DNA from: an uncultured Alphaproteobacteria bacterium
GTDB lineage: Bacteria > Pseudomonadota > Alphaproteobacteria > RF32 > CAG-239
Direction: 5' to 3'
NCBI GenBank assembly: GCA_934254585.1
Contig: CAKQLF010000007.1
Span: forward strand, 1 to 64,000
DNA length: 64,000 nucleotides
Shown: positions 17,658-26,266 of the stretch, in pieces
Layout: the number at the start of each line of letters is the position of its first letter
Numbering within the stretch: the stretch's first letter is position 1
The notes under the pieces: model-generated
What the model saw: the letters and a program-made list of their open reading frames with translations, nothing else
What the model was told of the DNA's origin: nothing
Database searches by the model: none
Program-made: the position numbers and the translations under genes

Positions 17658-19010
17658 TTAGGCTAAGTTATGTTTCCAGGCTTGGCGATGCATATAGATA
17701 TAATACGCTGAAATTGTTAGAAAAGTTAAAGTTTCCGATAGAGGCATAGCTAGCCAAATTCCCATAACGCCTAAAATTTTGGGTAAAAACACAAAGGCCG
17801 GAATCAAAAATATAAATCCGCGCAAAAAAGCAAAAAACGTTGCCGGCCTTACGAGTTCCAAACTCTGAAAATAGCCGATGACCGTGAGGTTTAGAATAAA
17901 ACAGGTAAAACCGATTGACAAATATGGAAATCCCGCAACGGCCAATCTGGCGGCCGGATTGCTTTCAGGTAAAAATAATCCGACCAGAAACTGTGAAAAA
18001 ACACTAAAGATAAATGTGGTTAAAACGCCAAATACCAACGCCGTAACCAAAGCAATTTTAACGGTTTCTCTCACGCGTTTTAAGTTGCCTAAGCCGAAAT
18101 TATAGCTGATAATCGGTTGAGCCGATTGAGCTATTGCGTTTCCCATCATAAAAACAAACGGAGCGTAATAGCAGCCAACGCCAAACGCGCCTACGCCGTC
18201 ATCTCCTAAATAAGTCATAAAAATATGATTACCGACAAACAGCAAAACGGCCATTGCGGCTTCTCCCAACATAGCCGACGAACCGATGCGGCTTTGTTTG
18301 AGAATACCTTTTGCAAACAGCGCAAAACCGCGCAATCCGATTTTAATAGGGTAAAGTCGCAGAGTTTTGGCCTTGTAGAGCAAGTATAAAAGAGCCAACA
18401 CTCCGCCTATGATTGTAGACAAAGTTGAGGCAAACGCCGCCCCCATAATTCCCCAGCCCAACGGAAACATAAACAGCCAGTCTAAAAAAGTGTTGGCGGC
18501 GGCTTCTATAATTGTAATCCACATAGCGAGCTTGGGCGCGCCATCTAAACGAATGATAAACAGTCCCAACGAAGTCCACATCAAAAACACAAACGATGGC
18601 AGAAGCCAGAGAAGATAGGTTTTGACATATTCAAGCAAATAATCGGAAGAGCCGAGCAAATAAGCGGTTTTAACGGGAAATATAAACATCAGTGCAGAAA
18701 GAATTAGCGCGAAAATAGAAACGAATAATAAAGATTGTGAAACCGTGAAACGGGCTGATTTTATTTTGCCTTTTGCCATTGCCATTGAGGCAATAACCGA
18801 GCTGCCGATGCCGGACATCAAACCTATACCGGTAAAAACCATAAACAGCGGAGCGGTAATGTTTATGGCTGCAATTCCATCGCTACCAACGCTGTGTCCC
18901 ACAAACATACCATCAATGGCGGTGATGGCGCACAGACTAATCATTCCCAGTAAAGTCGGAATAAAAATTTTTTGAAATAACGTCGAAATTTTTTCTGTTT
19001 CAAAGTTCAT
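17658..19010 (-). CDS. MATE-family multidrug/cation antiporter
   Basis: 450 residues with twelve predicted transmembrane helices in two halves, the MATE architecture. The N-terminus (KIFIPTLLGMISLCAITAIDGMFVGHSVGSDGIAAINITAPLF) is typical of the DinF/MepA-like branch. It would export cationic drugs or metabolites in exchange for Na+ or H+; the substrate is not predictable. It is divergent from the large repeat protein. A candidate minus-strand promoter (TTGACA near 19143, TACATT near 19120) lies in the intergenic region. Confidence 0.9.
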   Translation of the reverse strand: MNFETEKISTLFQKIFIPTLLGMISLCAITAIDGMFVGHSVGSDGIAAINITAPLFMVFTGIGLMSGIGSSVIASMAMAKGKIKSARFTVSQSLLFVSIFALILSALMFIFPVKTAYLLGSSDYLLEYVKTYLLWLLPSFVFLMWTSLGLFIIRLDGAPKLAMWITIIEAAANTFLDWLFMFPLGWGIMGAAFASTLSTIIGGVLALLYLLYKAKTLRLYPIKIGLRGFALFAKGILKQSRIGSSAMLGEAAMAVLLFVGNHIFMTYLGDDGVGAFGVGCYYAPFVFMMGNAIAQSAQPIISYNFGLGNLKRVRETVKIALVTALVFGVLTTFIFSVFSQFLVGLFLPESNPAARLAVAGFPYLSIGFTCFILNLTVIGYFQSLELVRPATFFAFLRGFIFLIPAFVFLPKILGVMGIWLAMPLSETLTFLTISAYYIYMHRQAWKHNLA

Positions 19011-19216
19011 AAAATCACCATTAGTTGAAGTTGTTTAAAAGTAAAAAAGGCGGGTATAATAGTTAGTTTAGCCCAGTCAGTTTATTCTGCTTTTGTCCTC
19101 TGATGAGGAATATAAAACAATGTAAGGTTAAATAATCACTTGTCAAGTAATAAAGCCTATTAGGTTGATTTATTGCAAAAATATGACAAATATTGTCTAT
19201 TTTTTTCTAAAATACT

Positions 19217-19245
19217 TGCAACCTTGTTTATTATTTGGTAGAATA
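19217..19245 (+). promoter_or_regulatory. Sigma-70-type promoter for the 1242-residue protein
   Basis: TTGCAA at 19217-19222, a 17-nt spacer, then TAGAAT at 19240-19245. Confidence 0.6.
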
Positions 19246-19283
19246 AGGGTAATATATATTAGGTTTTATGTAGGAGTACGATT

Positions 19284-22200
19284 ATGAGTGAAAAAAAAGG
19301 TCCTGGAGCCAAAATTAAACGTGTGGTATTGAAAAATGGGCAGATTGTTGTTACCGGTACTCGTAATCTGGAATATGAATTGGTTGTTTCACTCAATCAC
19401 GAAACAGCTCAAAAAATTATGGAAGCGGCGGGGATAGATAAAAACAATCCAAACTATAAGGCATATTATGCTCAGGCAATGGCTGCGGCACACCATAGCC
19501 GACGTTTTAACGGCGATGAAGAGGCTATGATAAAATTATTTGCTAAAGAAATGCAAAAGCCTGATATGACACCGGATAAGCTTAAAAATTTTGAAAGAAA
19601 TTATCGGAATTATGTTGTTGAACAACAACAAAAATATGCGACTGGCAGCACATTTGACAACAGAGATGAGAGCGCGCCTACTATAGATAAAAACATACGA
19701 GAAACAGTGCGTTCAGGTGTAGAACTACGCGAAAAGATTAATCCGACTTTTCCTGACATTATGTATGATGATGGGGTGCTGACCGATGTGGTTTTGGACT
19801 TATCTGACGAGGCAAGAGGAAACTCCGCCATAGGAATTATTAATGACACGGTAGAGAAGTATGATAAATACGGAATAAAGTTTGATGCTGAAAGTAACCA
19901 ATTTCAAGTAAAAGGTAAACCTGTTAATGTACAAAAGTTCTATAGCAGCAAAAAAAATCAGATGGATAAATTTTTAGCCAATCTGGAAAAAGCCGGCGGA
20001 TTTGATGCTTCGGATAAGGAACTTTTTGAGGTTATTGAAGCCGGAGATTATCAGAAATTTTTAGAATTAAAAAAACAACGAGGCGGTCAAGATAAACGCA
20101 ATATGTTTTTGCGTAACGCTTTGAATGATGAAATTTTGTTTGACCGTTTTTGTGAAGAAGTCAAAGGTAAGGAACATTCTTTAGATAATGTAACCGAAAC
20201 AGCAAAAATTCTGAGTGAAGATTACGGAAGTAAATCTGATATTATTAGTAAAGAATCTGAACGAGGAAAAATAACTTCTGCAACTACGGGAGATTTGAAA
20301 GCCGGTGAAATAGACCGAATTGTATTTTCAGCTAAACCATTTCAAGTGGCCAGCCAATCAACTTATCAAAATTGGAAAAGTTGTATGAATGCAGTTGGCT
20401 GTAATCACCGCTATGTAGATGATTCTATCGGACAGGGGTCTATTGTGGCCTATGGATATAATTCAAAAAATCCACAAAATAAAATATCTCGTTTATTGAT
20501 ACACCCTTGGATAAATGAAAAGGGCGAAACTCTATATGTGGTAAATGATAAAATATATGGTGAAAGCAATTCCGCATTTCAAAATGTTGTTGGTAATTTT
20601 ACGGAAAGCCTAAATCAGGGAAAAGAAGGTGTATTTAGGTTTAACGCAAACGCTTTACCCTATACTAACGGTTTATATAATGATGACTTGGAAAAAAACA
20701 CTATTTTAAGGGGGATAGAAGGTAGGGACCTCGATCTTAGCCATACAAAAAACTTAGAGTTATCTGATGTTGATTTGTCTCAAGTTAAGTCTGTTATTAA
20801 ACTTCCTGAAAGTGTTAAACTGACCCAGGTTACATTAGGAGATAATGTAGACTTTAGTAATGTTAAAAACTTAGAGTTATTTGATGTTGATTTGTCTCAA
20901 GTTAAGTCGGTTAAACTTCCTGAAAGTGTTAGTCTAAATAATGTTATATTAGGAGATAATGTAGATTTTAGTAATGTTAAAGACTTAAAATTATCTAATT
21001 TTGAATTATCGCAAGCTAAGTTGGCTAAATTTCCGGAGAATGTTAAACTATATGGTGGCACATTAGGAGATGATGTAGACCTTAGTAATGTTAAAAACTT
21101 AGAGTTATTTGATGTTGACTTATCACAAGCTAAGTCGGTTAAACTTCCTGAAAGTGTTAAACTGACCCAGGTTACATTAGGAGATAATGTAGACTTTAGT
21201 AATGTTAAAAACTTAGAGTTATCTAATTTTGAATTATCGCAAGCTAAGTTGGCTAAATTTCCGGAGAGTGTTAAATTTAGATATGGTACTGAATTAGTTG
21301 GAGATTTGGACTTTAGTAATGTTAAAAACTTAGATTTATCCGGTGTTGACTTATCGCAAGCTAATATTGTCAAGTTTCCGGAAAGTATTAAATTAGGAAA
21401 TAGTACTGAATTTAACGGCAATATAGATTTAAGTTCGGTTAAAAATATTGAAGTATCTGATTTAAGTGATATTGATAAATTTAATATATCCAGTGATGCC
21501 AACATAAAGTTAGGAAAAGAAGTCGAAATTCGCAAGAAGGAAGATTTAATTACTTTAAAGCGGTGTGATACCAGTGAAACAAAGGTGCTGTTCTTTGATG
21601 AAAAAATTTTATCCGAGGTAAAAGATGCAGGAATTGAATTTCCGGCAGACAAAATTCTTGGCTTTGAAAGAAATGGTGAGCCTTTCATTGTTTGTGACGA
21701 GAAAGGCCGTAGTGAGCTTATTAAAGATTTTTCAGCCGAAGAAATTAATGGAGTTAATTTTATTTCCCCTGAAGAATTCAGCCAAAAAGAAGGAGTAAAG
21801 TTTGAAAGCAAAACAGCGGAAACACAAGCCAAGTCACAAGAAGCTGATGTAAAACAACAAGAGCCAGAAGTTAAAACCCAAGAACCTGATTTAAAAACAA
21901 CGGAGTTGAAAGAAACATTAAAGCAGCAAGCCGAGGGGAAAAGGGTAGATAATGGTAGTTCCAATCCGGACGAAGTAAAGGTAAAAGAGCCGAAAGCTAA
22001 AACTACCGGTAATGAAGATTCCTCGAAGCTGCACGAAACTCTAAAAGAACAAACAGAAGCCGCCAATCAGACAAAGAACGTTTCGGCGCAAACTCCACCG
22101 GCCAACGGCGATTTGCATAGCTCTTTGAAAAATCAAAAAGCCAACAGTGGTCTGGGTGGTAGAGTTTCCGCCATTAGCAATGGGCTTGACGATGCCTTGG

Positions 22201-23012
22201 AAAAAATCGGAAACAAGGTAAATGACAATGCGGTCGGTAGAACTATTGGCAAGATAGATAGTTGGCGTCCGCATAATAAAATTGCGGCCAAAGCTGTGGA
22301 TAAAGTCGGAGTTGTGCCGGTTGCGGCAGTGGTTGCGAGCGGTGTTTCTGCTTATGAACAGTATAAATCCGGAGATAAAAAGGGTGCGGCCGCCACTATG
22401 GTTAAAGGTACTGCTCACGCCGTGGTGCAAGGTGTAGCCACCTCCGGTGGTATGAATTTGGCGGCAAAAGGTGTGGCCAAAGGCACGGAAAAAGTTGTAA
22501 CCAAGGTCGTGGAGCGTAATCTGACTAAAAAAGCAGTTGAAAAAGTGGCTAGCAAAGCGATTGTAAAGGCCGGTGCTAAAGCTGCCGGAAAAGCGGCCGG
22601 TAAGGCTATTTTGAAGAAAGTTCCATTTGTTAGCTTGGCTGCAGGCGCATATTTTGCCTACGAACGCGCTAAAAACGGCGAATGGGGTAAAGCCGGATGC
22701 GAAATACTTTCAGGTGCTGCAGGGTGTGTTCCTTTTGTCGGTACTATTGCAAGTACGGCTATTGACTGCGGATTAGCAGTGGACGACACTAGACAGGCCA
22801 TAAAAGAAACTAAAAAGCAACAAGCCGCCGAACAAGCTAAAAAAGAGCAAACTCAAAAACCTCAGCAAAACAAAGTTTCAGCTCAGCGATTGGCAGAATT
22901 GCGCAATACTAAACCCGGTCAGAGCCAAAAGAAACCGGCTCCGGCGAAAAAACAACAAAAACCGATTGAAAAAGGCGTATGGGATAAGTTTACGGACTTG
23001 TTCTCCAGATAA
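19284..23012 (+). CDS. Large repeat protein, possible effector, unknown function
   Basis: 1242 residues with no N-terminal signal peptide. Residues 1-320 are mixed helical. A compact domain at about 345-460 has WKSCMNAVGCNHRYVDD followed by IVAYGY, RLLIHPWINEKGE and KIYGE. Residues about 489-740 hold seven repeats of 37-39 residues (NLELSDVDLSQVKSVKLPES..LGDNVDFSNVK), a leucine-rich-repeat-like beta pattern. A Gln/Lys-rich disordered linker follows (about 840-960). Two Gly/Ala-rich hydrophobic stretches (about 1000-1060 and 1110-1165) could insert in a membrane, and the tail is basic. GTAGGAGT precedes the ATG. The layout resembles secreted or host-targeted LRR proteins, but no secretion system is nearby, so the effector idea is inference. 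Confidence 0.7.
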   Translation: MSEKKGPGAKIKRVVLKNGQIVVTGTRNLEYELVVSLNHETAQKIMEAAGIDKNNPNYKAYYAQAMAAAHHSRRFNGDEEAMIKLFAKEMQKPDMTPDKLKNFERNYRNYVVEQQQKYATGSTFDNRDESAPTIDKNIRETVRSGVELREKINPTFPDIMYDDGVLTDVVLDLSDEARGNSAIGIINDTVEKYDKYGIKFDAESNQFQVKGKPVNVQKFYSSKKNQMDKFLANLEKAGGFDASDKELFEVIEAGDYQKFLELKKQRGGQDKRNMFLRNALNDEILFDRFCEEVKGKEHSLDNVTETAKILSEDYGSKSDIISKESERGKITSATTGDLKAGEIDRIVFSAKPFQVASQSTYQNWKSCMNAVGCNHRYVDDSIGQGSIVAYGYNSKNPQNKISRLLIHPWINEKGETLYVVNDKIYGESNSAFQNVVGNFTESLNQGKEGVFRFNANALPYTNGLYNDDLEKNTILRGIEGRDLDLSHTKNLELSDVDLSQVKSVIKLPESVKLTQVTLGDNVDFSNVKNLELFDVDLSQVKSVKLPESVSLNNVILGDNVDFSNVKDLKLSNFELSQAKLAKFPENVKLYGGTLGDDVDLSNVKNLELFDVDLSQAKSVKLPESVKLTQVTLGDNVDFSNVKNLELSNFELSQAKLAKFPESVKFRYGTELVGDLDFSNVKNLDLSGVDLSQANIVKFPESIKLGNSTEFNGNIDLSSVKNIEVSDLSDIDKFNISSDANIKLGKEVEIRKKEDLITLKRCDTSETKVLFFDEKILSEVKDAGIEFPADKILGFERNGEPFIVCDEKGRSELIKDFSAEEINGVNFISPEEFSQKEGVKFESKTAETQAKSQEADVKQQEPEVKTQEPDLKTTELKETLKQQAEGKRVDNGSSNPDEVKVKEPKAKTTGNEDSSKLHETLKEQTEAANQTKNVSAQTPPANGDLHSSLKNQKANSGLGGRVSAISNGLDDALEKIGNKVNDNAVGRTIGKIDSWRPHNKIAAKAVDKVGVVPVAAVVASGVSAYEQYKSGDKKGAAATMVKGTAHAVVQGVATSGGMNLAAKGVAKGTEKVVTKVVERNLTKKAVEKVASKAIVKAGAKAAGKAAGKAILKKVPFVSLAAGAYFAYERAKNGEWGKAGCEILSGAAGCVPFVGTIASTAIDCGLAVDDTRQAIKETKKQQAAEQAKKEQTQKPQQNKVSAQRLAELRNTKPGQSQKKPAPAKKQQKPIEKGVWDKFTDLFSR
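20740..21500 (+). repeat. Tandem LRR-like coding repeats of about 114 bp
   Basis: Seven copies of a 37-39-codon unit. Copies 1, 2 and 4 share long near-identical DNA (for example GGAGATAATGTAGACTTTAG recurs), and copies 3 and 5 share an alternative version (SNFELSQAKLAKFPE). The alternation suggests duplication of a two-repeat block. Confidence 0.85.
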
Positions 23013-23021
23013 TATAAATAT

Positions 23022-23049
23022 CGGGCATAAAAACTTATGCCCGTTTTTA
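23022..23049. terminator. Bidirectional terminator between the repeat protein and phoB
   Basis: The stem CGGGCATAA/TTATGCCCG with T5 on the plus side separates the two convergent genes. Confidence 0.75.
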
Positions 23050-23751
23050 TCATTCCGCTTCAACTTCGTGGTCGTCGATAGAATAGCCCGTGGCGCGAAT
23101 GGTGCGAATGTAGTCCGCGCCAAATTCGTTTAAGGCTTTGCGCAGGCGGCGGATATGCACATCAACCGTCCGCATTTCAACATAGACACTGTTACCCCAA
23201 ACTTCACGCAGTAAATCTTCACGCGAAAAAACGTGGCGCGGATTAGCGATTAAGAGTTTCAAAATTCTAAATTCAGTCGGTCCCAAACGCACATAATTTT
23301 CGCCGCGGAAAACTTTTTTCTCAATAGTATCCAAGCGAATATCTTGAAAAATATATTCTTTTTTGGTTAGCTGATTTGTAGTGCTGACACGGCGCAAATT
23401 GGTTTTTATGCGCGCCAAAAGTTCGGGAATGGAAAAAGGTTTGGTCACATAGTCGTCAGCACCGGCCGAAAGCCCGATAACCTTGTCTTCTTCCTGACTT
23501 TTTGCGGTTAGCATAATAATCGGAATATTTTTCAGTTCCGGATTGTTGCGGATAATTTTGCATAGTTCCAAGCCTGACATTTCCGGCAGCATCCAATCCA
23601 ACAAAATCAGCGATGGCAAGTGTTTTTCCACAGCGGCTAACACCCGATTACCGTGGGCGACCGTAATGGTATCGTATCCGTTTTTTTCCAAGTTATATTT
23701 CAGCAAAAGGGCAATAGCCTGTTCATCTTCCACAATCATAATTGTCGCCAT
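23050..23751 (-). CDS. phoB: PhoB-like OmpR-family response regulator
   Basis: 233 residues. The receiver domain (1-120) has the acidic pocket EDE, phospho-acceptor Asp in LILLDWMLPEMSG, and Lys in DDYVTKPFS. A winged-helix domain follows (130-230, RLGPTEFRILKLL and VDVHIRRLRKAL). The DWMLPEMSGLELC and VYVEMRTVDVHIRRLR wording is closest to PhoB, which controls phosphate starvation genes after phosphorylation by PhoR. No histidine kinase or pst genes are adjacent. Its ATG overlaps the rpe stop codon (TAATG), so it is translationally coupled to rpe. Confidence 0.82.
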   Translation of the reverse strand: MATIMIVEDEQAIALLLKYNLEKNGYDTITVAHGNRVLAAVEKHLPSLILLDWMLPEMSGLELCKIIRNNPELKNIPIIMLTAKSQEEDKVIGLSAGADDYVTKPFSIPELLARIKTNLRRVSTTNQLTKKEYIFQDIRLDTIEKKVFRGENYVRLGPTEFRILKLLIANPRHVFSREDLLREVWGNSVYVEMRTVDVHIRRLRKALNEFGADYIRTIRATGYSIDDHEVEAE

Positions 23752-24401
23752 TATTTTTCTCCTGCCAGATGTAGTTGACGGATAACTTCAGCCGGATTAT
23801 CGCTTTTAAATATGGCAGAACCCGCCACCAATACGTTTGCACCTTGTTTGGCACAAAGCTTTGCTGTTTCCGGATTAATTCCGCCGTCAACTTCAATTGA
23901 TATGTTGCGATTATCGACAATTTTTTTAACCTCGGCTATTTTCGGCAGCATATTATGCATAAATTTTTGTCCGCCAAACCCCGGTTCAACCGTCATAATC
24001 AATATGTTGTCGATATCATCTGAAAACGGCCTCAAAACTTGCGCCGGAGTGTTTGGTTTTAGTGAAACACCGGCCTTTAATCCGGCAGATTTTATTTGCG
24101 TCAAAACCGAATGTAAATCTGTGCAAGCCTCGTAATGTACGGTTATCAAATCCGCGCCGCTTTTTAGAAATTGCGGCAAAAATTTTTCGGGATTTTCCAC
24201 CATTAAATGGGCGTCAAAAAAAAGTTTGCTCAGTGGACGTAACTGTTTAATCAAATCTGCGCCAAAGCTTAAATTTGGCACAAAATGACCATCCATAATA
24301 TCCAAATGCAACCAATCGGCTCCGTTTTTTTCAACGTTAGCCACTTCTTCGGCCAAGTGTCCGAAATTTGCCGCCAAAAGGCTTGGTGCCGCTAAAAGCA
24401 T
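23751..24401 (-). CDS. rpe: Ribulose-phosphate 3-epimerase
   Basis: 216 residues, normal length. It interconverts ribulose 5-phosphate and xylulose 5-phosphate in the pentose phosphate pathway. The TIM-barrel metal and catalytic motifs are all present: SLLAANFGHL at the N-terminus, LHLDIMDGHFVPNLSFG, DAHLMVENPE, TVEPGFGGQKF and EVDGGINPETA. GGAG precedes the start. It heads a two-gene unit with the response regulator, an unusual pairing of carbon metabolism with a phosphate-type regulator. Confidence 0.96.
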   Translation of the reverse strand: MLLAAPSLLAANFGHLAEEVANVEKNGADWLHLDIMDGHFVPNLSFGADLIKQLRPLSKLFFDAHLMVENPEKFLPQFLKSGADLITVHYEACTDLHSVLTQIKSAGLKAGVSLKPNTPAQVLRPFSDDIDNILIMTVEPGFGGQKFMHNMLPKIAEVKKIVDNRNISIEVDGGINPETAKLCAKQGANVLVAGSAIFKSDNPAEVIRQLHLAGEK

Positions 24402-24464
24402 AGCTATCTCCTTATGTTTAACTATCTTTAAGATTAAACTTAAAAGATTAAATAGTCGTAAACG

Positions 24465-24494
24465 TTGATTCCGTTTCTTGAATGATTATATACT
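24465..24494 (+). promoter_or_regulatory. Candidate promoter for the ferritin-like gene
   Basis: TTGATT at 24465-24470, an 18-nt spacer, then TATACT at 24489-24494, followed by a leader with AAAAGGAG eight bases before the ATG. Confidence 0.55.
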
Positions 24495-24523
24495 ATTCAG
24501 TTCAAACAAAAAGGAGATAAAAA

Positions 24524-25003
24524 ATGGGCGAAATGGCTAAAAAAATTGTAAAAATGGATTTAGATGAATTGCTAAAGGTTTTAAACGAGGCCTATTCTGA
24601 GGAGTGGTTGGCTTATTATCAATATTGGCTTGGGGCAAAATTGGCCTATGGTCCGGAACGTCCGAGCGTGGTGAAAGAGTTTGAAGAACACGCCGGTGAG
24701 GAGTTGAAACACGCAGATTGGTTGGCTAATCGAATTTTACAGCTTGGAGGCACTCCGGCAATAAGTCCGGAAGAGTGGGGGCGTTTGGCGCATTGTCGAT
24801 ATATGCCGCCTAAAGCAGCTGATGTACACTCTTTGGTTAAGGATAATTTAGCGGCAGAACGCTGTGCAATTGATCGCTATCAGCGTTTGTGCGATATGAC
24901 CGAGGGCAAGGATTATGAAACTTTTCGCATTTCTCGTAAAATTTTGAAAGAAGAATTGGAGCACGAACAAGAAATGGAAGATTTTTTGGCGGATATGGGG
25001 TAG
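24524..25003 (+). CDS. Ferritin-like diiron protein (bacterioferritin/Dps-like)
   Basis: 159 residues forming one four-helix bundle. The di-iron ligands are visible: E26/E27 in YSEEWLAYYQYW, E..H in FEEHAGEELKHADW, E in NLAAERCAIDRY, and E..H in LKEELEHEQEME. This pattern matches the ferritin-like family containing bacterioferritins and archaeal-type Dps-like proteins. The expected role is iron storage or peroxide detoxification in the cytoplasm, which fits an anaerobe. The Met residue that ligates haem in bacterioferritin is not obvious. It is monocistronic. Confidence 0.85.
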   Translation: MGEMAKKIVKMDLDELLKVLNEAYSEEWLAYYQYWLGAKLAYGPERPSVVKEFEEHAGEELKHADWLANRILQLGGTPAISPEEWGRLAHCRYMPPKAADVHSLVKDNLAAERCAIDRYQRLCDMTEGKDYETFRISRKILKEELEHEQEMEDFLADMG

Positions 25004-25047
25004 GTATATATTTCTCTGCTTATTTAATTTTTATGCAACAAAAACTA

Positions 25048-25076
25048 AAAGCCTTGGAAAATCCAAGGCTTTTCAA
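25048..25076. terminator. Terminator between the ferritin-like gene and tRNA-Ala(GGC)
   Basis: The stem AAAGCCTTGGA/TCCAAGGCTTT has a short A loop and T/A-rich flanks and can serve both directions. Confidence 0.8.
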
Positions 25077-25077
25077 T

Positions 25078-25153
<76 letters not shown>

Positions 25154-25267
25154 ATAAGACAGTGCTAATCAGCAAAACATAAACTTAATAACATAAAGAT
25201 TTTGCTTTGTCAAATTTATTTTACGTTATTTTTAAACAAATATTAAAGTTGGTGAAAAGAGGCAAAA

Positions 25268-25891
25268 TTAAGAATAATCATCAATCATATCGGTTGATTT
25301 GTTATATTCTTTTATGTAGTTATAAAGTGTTTTGCGGTTGCAATCCAATTGTTCGGCTATTTTACACTTTGGAACATTCTGATTCAAAAGAGAAATAATT
25401 TTTTCGTGGTGTTTGGCTAAAAACTGCCGATTGTTTTTACTTCCGTTTGGTCGGCCTAAGTGTTTGCCTTCGTGACGCATTCGGTTGAGAGCTTCTTTTG
25501 TTCGCTGAGAAATTAAATTACGCTCAATTTCTGCCGAAAGACCAAAAGCAAACGCCAACACCTTACTTTGAATATCTGTGCCTAAACGATAGTTATCTTT
25601 AATGGTCCAGACTTGCGCTTCTTTATCAAGACAAAAATGCAGAATACTCATAACCTGTAGAAGATTGCGCCCCAAACGGGAAAGTTCGGAAGCAATAAGC
25701 ACGTCATTTTTCTGTAGTTCCTGTAAAAGATTGCCGAGTTTTCGTTTTTGTAAGTCTTTGGTTGAGCTGATTTTTTCCATTATCCACCTATCAATTTTTA
25801 TTTTTTCTTTTTTGCAAAACTGCTCTATTTCAAACTGTTGATTTTTAGTTGTTTGCTTGTCAGTACTGACTCTGATATAACCATATATCAT
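25268..25891 (-). CDS. Serine recombinase (resolvase/invertase family)
   Basis: 207 residues from the ATG at 25891, preceded by AAAGGAGA; the open frame extends 14 codons further but has no ribosome site there. The N-terminal catalytic domain has IYGYIRVSTDKQ with the nucleophilic Ser, ELSRLGRN, and the long E helix (SAEIERNLISQRTKEAL). A DNA-binding tail with GRPNGSKN and a helix-turn-helix (CKIAEQLDCNRKTLYNYI) follows. Size and layout match small resolvases and invertases (Hin/Gin/Tn3 type). Its location between a tRNA gene and a structured RNA suggests a mobile or phase-variable locus, but no crossover sites were identified. Confidence 0.9.
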   Translation of the reverse strand: MIYGYIRVSTDKQTTKNQQFEIEQFCKKEKIKIDRWIMEKISSTKDLQKRKLGNLLQELQKNDVLIASELSRLGRNLLQVMSILHFCLDKEAQVWTIKDNYRLGTDIQSKVLAFAFGLSAEIERNLISQRTKEALNRMRHEGKHLGRPNGSKNNRQFLAKHHEKIISLLNQNVPKCKIAEQLDCNRKTLYNYIKEYNKSTDMIDDYS

Positions 25892-26026
25892 TTTTTCTCC
25901 TTTAATTTTAGATATGAGGCAGAAGATATACATTTTTATGGTGGAGAGAGGAAAGTTATTTGATACAAAATATTAGAGCTTTTTGCAAGCGATGCAGAAC
26001 AAAAAGAAAGAGAAAGTGAAAAAAAC

Positions 26027-26055
26027 TTGCAATTTGCTAGGAAAATATGTATAAT
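26027..26055 (+). promoter_or_regulatory. Strong sigma-70 promoter for the structured RNA
   Basis: TTGCAA at 26027-26032, exactly 17 nt, then a perfect TATAAT at 26050-26055. Transcription should start near 26062. Confidence 0.8.
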
Positions 26056-26061
26056 CAACTT

Positions 26062-26234
26062 ACATTAGCAAAAAACTAATGCGAGGTTTGAAATCCTCTT
26101 CCGGTTGCTTGGAATTTCCAAGCGTAAAACTATCTTTCTGCAGTGGCGGGAAGGTAGTAAAATAGCCTAATATACTACACTATTCCCGGAATAGATTTCA
26201 ACTTCCTGCTACCTTTTTTTTAGGTAGCTTTTTT
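26062..26234 (+). ncRNA. Structured RNA/leader with intrinsic terminator upstream of pilin-like gene 2
   Basis: About 170 nt from the promoter to a terminator (GCTACCT/AGGTAGC plus T6, 26208-26234). A small 5' hairpin CATTAG/CTAATG is followed by a closing stem (26083-26104 with 26186-26205: GAGG/CTTC, TTGAAATC/GATTTCAA, TTCCGG/CCGGAA). This encloses three hairpins: 26107-26123 (GCTTGGA/TCCAAGC), 26130-26157 (CTATCTTTC/GGAAGGTAG) and 26161-26184 (AATAG/CTATT). The layout matches the RNA ahead of pilin-like gene 1, but the sequence does not. It does not look like 6S, SRP, tmRNA, RNase P, a cobalamin riboswitch or a GEMM riboswitch. Confidence 0.72.
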
Positions 26235-26266
26235 GATATATATTATATGGTGGAAGGGAAGTTATT

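Noticed and set aside
20897..22066. 389-codon open frame opposite the LRR-like repeats
   Set aside because: Ser/Leu/Thr-rich periodic sequence is what the complement of the repeats gives. The forward frame has promoter, ribosome site and domain structure.
23834..24135. Plus-strand open frames opposite rpe
   Set aside because: Shadows of rpe, with no initiation signals.
26062..26234. Cobalamin riboswitch, suggested by AGTGGCGGGAAGG
   Set aside because: The other conserved B12-box and core segments are absent, and the GGGAAGG is used in a simple 9-bp hairpin.
26062..26234. 6S RNA, suggested by size and a long closing stem
   Set aside because: It lacks the open central bubble; instead three separate hairpins branch from the closing stem, and the sequence elements do not match.
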